Of a stretch of DNA of 64,000 nucleotides, positions 60,276 through 64,000 are shown one piece after another. Positions within the stretch are counted from its first letter, which is position 1; every line of letters starts with the position of its first letter. The notes beneath the pieces are model-generated. The model worked only from the letters and a program-made list of their open reading frames with translations, made no database searches and was not told the DNA's origin. The stretch is from Tubulanus polymorphus (Eukaryota; Nemertea; Palaeonemertea; Tubulaniformes; Tubulanidae). The DNA lies in NCBI RefSeq assembly GCF_964204645.1, contig NC_134027.1:3274485-3338484 (forward strand), written 5' to 3'. The position numbers were made by a program, and so were the translations under genes.

Positions 60276-61830
60276 TAACATCAATTAGGGAAGAATGTTT
60301 TTAAAAGTTCACAATGAGTAATATTTTTACAAGTGTGTATGCATGTTTATAATCCTAGATGTTCTGTAACTACCAGTCAATTCATATCATAATTGTTCAA
60401 TGAAATTTAAATGGATATTCTTATTTATCGCAGCCTGAAAACATGATTAGATTACACTTGTATGTGGATAATTCTGTAGTGTGTTTATTATTGTAGGGAA
60501 TCTGTTGAATGCTTGTATTTTTGCTCATGTTGAGCAAGTTTTCAGTTAATAAAATTAAAAATATTCAAACAAAAATGTCTATCATTTGATCAGTTTGATA
60601 CAGGTTTCAATATTTTCATATATCTTCAGCTGCTGAAGTGTGTATTACTGATGAAAAGATAACTTGCACGTACTGAAAGTTTGAAAATCCTCTGAGGGAA
60701 TGATTTACAATTGCTGGAAGCTAATCATTTCGGACACATTTTTCTGGTTAGAAGCTACATTGAATTATTCAGTTTTTTTAATAAAAATTTGGCATACTCG
60801 TAAATCTTGAAATCTGTGGAGACTTCAGTGACAAAAATACAAAAGATAACTCCATATGTTGTAGTAATATAGATTAACATTTTTCAAAGAAATTAATATT
60901 CCACAGTAGTTCTTTTCTTGGTCCCAAAATAAAAATCAGTTAAAAGCGACAGTCATTATTCTAATTGTGGTTAGTGTATATTAGAAAAGAAAAATAATCC
61001 CCAATCATTTCTTGTAGATGTTGATAGAATTATTCCATTTACAGAAATTAATTCTCAAGTCATAGTTTTCGGAAAAATGCTGGAAATCCGACTTGTAGTT
61101 CATACTAAAATCGTAATAACAATCTATGTTTAGTAAAGAATCAAGTATTTATTATTAATACATATGGAACTTCTTAATTTCCTTTTGATCATATTTTTGA
61201 GGTAACAGAAATATCTTCATAATACCAAGAGTATTAATAATCAATGATAATTATTCAAGGTAGGATTTCAAAAAGCAGCATATAATTAAGTACCAGCAAG
61301 AGGCGCCATCATAAAATCAATATAAATATTTCATCGACGGTACACTATTTCAAAGTGAGAGCTTTAGCTAAATACAGCAGTATGTTATATCATTCTTTAG
61401 GTCGTCTACCAATTCAGATCATCTGCAGTAGCACTTTGACTGAAAAAAATTGAAAAAGGTGTTTTACCACACCTCATAAGGGAACACTACTGCGTCATAT
61501 AATTACCGGTACGTCGTTTAATTATTATCATGGACAGTACATGGACTTGGTGCTTACACAGTAGGCTAATCAGACATAATTTACTCTATCAACAAATCAT
61601 AAATACATATTTTTTATGTGCATGAAAAAAAGACTACAAAATTTTTAACGTCTATTACACATACTGGTAGATAACGTATATTACACATAGACCGCTATGT
61701 AGGACACGTGAAGAGAAAAGTTTTTTCTATGTAGTTCAAGATCAAGAGTCTCTTAAGCATTATTCAGAGAATGATAGAGAGAAAAGGTACTTGTCCAAAA
61801 ACTAGACAAAAATCAGTTTAACTATCTGGT
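60276..61830. other. Convergent 3' flanks of FAM210A and the EGF/TSP1 gene
   Basis: AATAAA at 60548-60553 is a good polyadenylation signal for FAM210A. The rest is AT-rich, with no gene recognised; part of it should be the 3' UTR of the minus-strand gene. Confidence 0.6.
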
Positions 61831-64000
61831 TCATGTTCCAGCATACTTGTTTTTCATTTCGTTTTCTTTCTCTTTTTTCTTCTTCATTTCTATGCGTTCC
61901 TTGCTAAAATATGAATAGTTTTAGATCAAATAATTTCAAACTTGTAAAAAAGTATGTTGTATTGGAAACAAGATTTAAATCGATGGTACTATACCTGTGT
62001 ATATAATAGAGAGCTATAATCAGTATAACTAACAGAAGGAGGACACCTGCGACAATTGATACAATGATCACCCATTCTGGAATCCCATTAATACCGTTGC
62101 TTCCCTTTAAAAAAGAAGATACAGACATTATTGAGAGTATTGATGATATTCTTCACAGGCACAAGACCGATTGCATTGATCATTATCATTAGTTTTGAAC
62201 ATTAGCTTCAAATAATACCATGAATAAATACTAAATACTTACTGGTGTAGAACCTCCACCACCCCCTACACCACCGCCATTACCACCACCACCACCTACT
62301 GATGATTTTGGAGTGGTTCTTGTTGGCAAGTGAGTTGTTACAGTAGTATTATCAACCACTGGTACAATAACACTATTTGCAGGATTCACGTAAGTGGTTA
62401 GCAGAGCAGTGGTCGCTTTGCCAGTACTTGTTTTAATCGCTGTTTCAATATCAGTGGTCAGCAAAGCTTGTCTGTGAAGAAAGAAAAGGCGAATCTAACT
62501 CAAACAAAAGAAACTTTAAAATGAAACCCAATCGCATAATAATTTGTTGATAAAAACTAACGTGGTTCTGTTGTGAAAGATATAAGCCACTTGTTGCGAA
62601 CTGAGTTGATTTCCTGTGACTTGTCGCTTGCGTCTGCCAACACCATGAGACGAACGTGCCAACACGCATAATGGATTTGGATTCAAGGATTGTAATGAGA
62701 ATAGAATAACTGTCCGTGGTCGATGATTGACCATTATGTCTAATGGTGTATTCGGATGTAACGTGACCAAGGACGCATTTGTAAATTCCATAGTTGAAGG
62801 AGGTCTAAAATATGAAACATATTCATTTTCATCATACTACCAGGTAATGAAATACAAAACGTAAGAAAGACCGACACATGAACTTACTTATATGTGTTGA
62901 GACCGAGTAGATTACAACAGTAACCAACTGTATATGCACTAAAACTACAGTAGTTGTTCAATGATTGCGAAAGAATAGTGGTTAATTGTGATCTCATGGC
63001 ATTCATCTGTAATAAAAATATGTTTCAGTTTTGTATAGATCTAAATACAACTGTATACTGATAATCTTCACATGAAAACAAGAATCGTACCTTCATTGAT
63101 GTTGTGCCTTTCAAATGCAATTCCACCATGGTCTGTTTTTGGGTGTTCGTAACTGAATGAGAAAATAACAGTTAATGATATTTTTCATTGCTGTGGCTAA
63201 ACCTTAATGTGCATAATTTTCTACTATGTAATCAGTAGGTTGACCATGAATGAATATAATCGATTAATCAACTGTTAAATGAATGGAAATCAATGACTTA
63301 CGATAACAGAGTTTTCCACAGGGTTGTATTTCAATCATGTTGCCAACGCACATATTTCCGTGTCCAGCCGGTGTTGGATTTGTGCATGAACGTTGCCGCT
63401 TACGACTGCCATTACCGCATGATGATGAACAACTTGTATAGGGTGACCAAGCAGTCCATCCTCCATCACGATCTGTTCATAGGTGAACCCACAAATTAGG
63501 GATTTGGTTAAGGAATATCTACTATTCTATTATATTTCTCACAAGGTACTCACCACTGCAAATGTTATCAGGGCCTATTCGGTATCCATTTAGACATGCA
63601 CAACGGAAAGATCCAATCGTATTGATGCAAGTTCCACGACCACTGATTGTATCACATGGAGGAATAGCAGATTTACATTCATCAACGTCTTTAATAGAAA
63701 TATTATATTTTCCGTGTATTCTGACCGTGTAAGACTAGAATCAAAAACCCAGTACGAAATAAACTCACCCACGCATTTGAAGCCGGAAGCGGTATAACCA
63801 TATGGGCACAGACAAGTATCACCGGATAATAACCTGGCACACTTCTTATGTTGACATTGATTGGTATAGACAGATGAACATGTGACAATGGCTGAAATTA
63901 TAGACAGCTTGTAATACAAGAATCTAACTGTATATCTTTAAATGAAATAGAGAACCATGGTAAATCATACTTACGCGCACAAGTTTTAATGGCATTTATC
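61831..64000 (-). CDS. Type-I membrane protein with EGF and TSP1 domains (5' part outside window)
   Basis: Ten exons are visible on the minus strand: edge exon 64000-63975, 63891-63769, 63688-63554, 63472-63302, 63152-63091, 63006-62888, 62804-62562, 62471-62243, 62104-61995, 61903-61831. In order: an EGF-like module (CQHKKCARLL, CLCPYGYTASGFKC), a calcium-binding EGF (DVDECKSAIPPC, then FRCACLNGY), a thrombospondin type-1 repeat (GGWTAWSPYTSCSSSCGNG), a novel region with a furin-like site (RRKRQV), a Thr-rich then Gly-rich stalk, a membrane helix (WVIIVSIVAGVLLLLVILII) and a short, very basic cytoplasmic tail with KKKKEKE. The EGF exons have phase-1 borders, as usual for shuffled modules. 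It is probably a cell-surface adhesion or receptor protein. The gene continues beyond 64000, so the full architecture is unknown. Confidence 0.85.

Overview
This window is nuclear DNA from an animal, most likely a bilaterian marine invertebrate with fairly compact introns. A spiralian/lophotrochozoan is my guess, but nothing here proves the phylum. The evidence is spliced genes with clean GT-AG introns (many 60-300 bp), metazoan orthologues (CRBN, BAP1, SPATA2, NOL8, LTA4H, RNMT, FAM210A), PAN, EGF, TSP1 and TIR domains, AT-rich intergenic DNA and MITE-like elements. All exon joins below were made by eye from splice consensus, reading phase and remembered family sequence. They carry no transcript support.

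Layout. 1-10.5 kb is almost gene-free; it holds one possible minus-strand first exon at 8660-8891. 10.5-24.2 kb is one giant secreted mucin: a signal peptide, a cysteine-rich cap, 185 in-phase 66-bp units, and a second copy of the same cap at the C-terminus. 24.2-32.4 kb holds CRBN (minus), a SOUL/HEBP heme-binding protein (minus) and several MITE-like copies. 32.4-40.1 kb is an accessory island: a secreted PAN-domain protein, an orphan four-helix membrane protein, a secreted YbaY/YscW-like protein, a Roc-COR-TIR protein whose Roc GTPase is split by a multi-pass membrane block, and a cysteine-rich probable GPI protein followed by its truncated duplicate. 40.3-60.6 kb is a dense housekeeping block: NOL8 (minus), LTA4H (plus), BAP1 (minus), SPATA2 (plus), RNMT (minus) and FAM210A (plus). 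The BAP1-SPATA2 and NOL8-LTA4H pairs are divergent. 61.8-64 kb is the 3' part of a type-I membrane protein with EGF and TSP1 domains that runs off the window.

How the parts relate. The housekeeping genes act in unrelated pathways: ubiquitin signalling (CRBN, BAP1, SPATA2), ribosome biogenesis (NOL8), mRNA capping (RNMT), mitochondria (FAM210A) and peptide/eicosanoid metabolism (LTA4H). The lineage-specific genes are mostly secreted or membrane proteins, suggesting surface, mucus or immune roles.

Strongest candidates for undescribed biology are (i) the Roc-[membrane block]-COR-TIR architecture, (ii) the double-capped giant mucin and (iii) a duplicated pair of LTA4H exons, each carrying the third zinc ligand and separated by only 28 nt, which should force mutually exclusive splicing.
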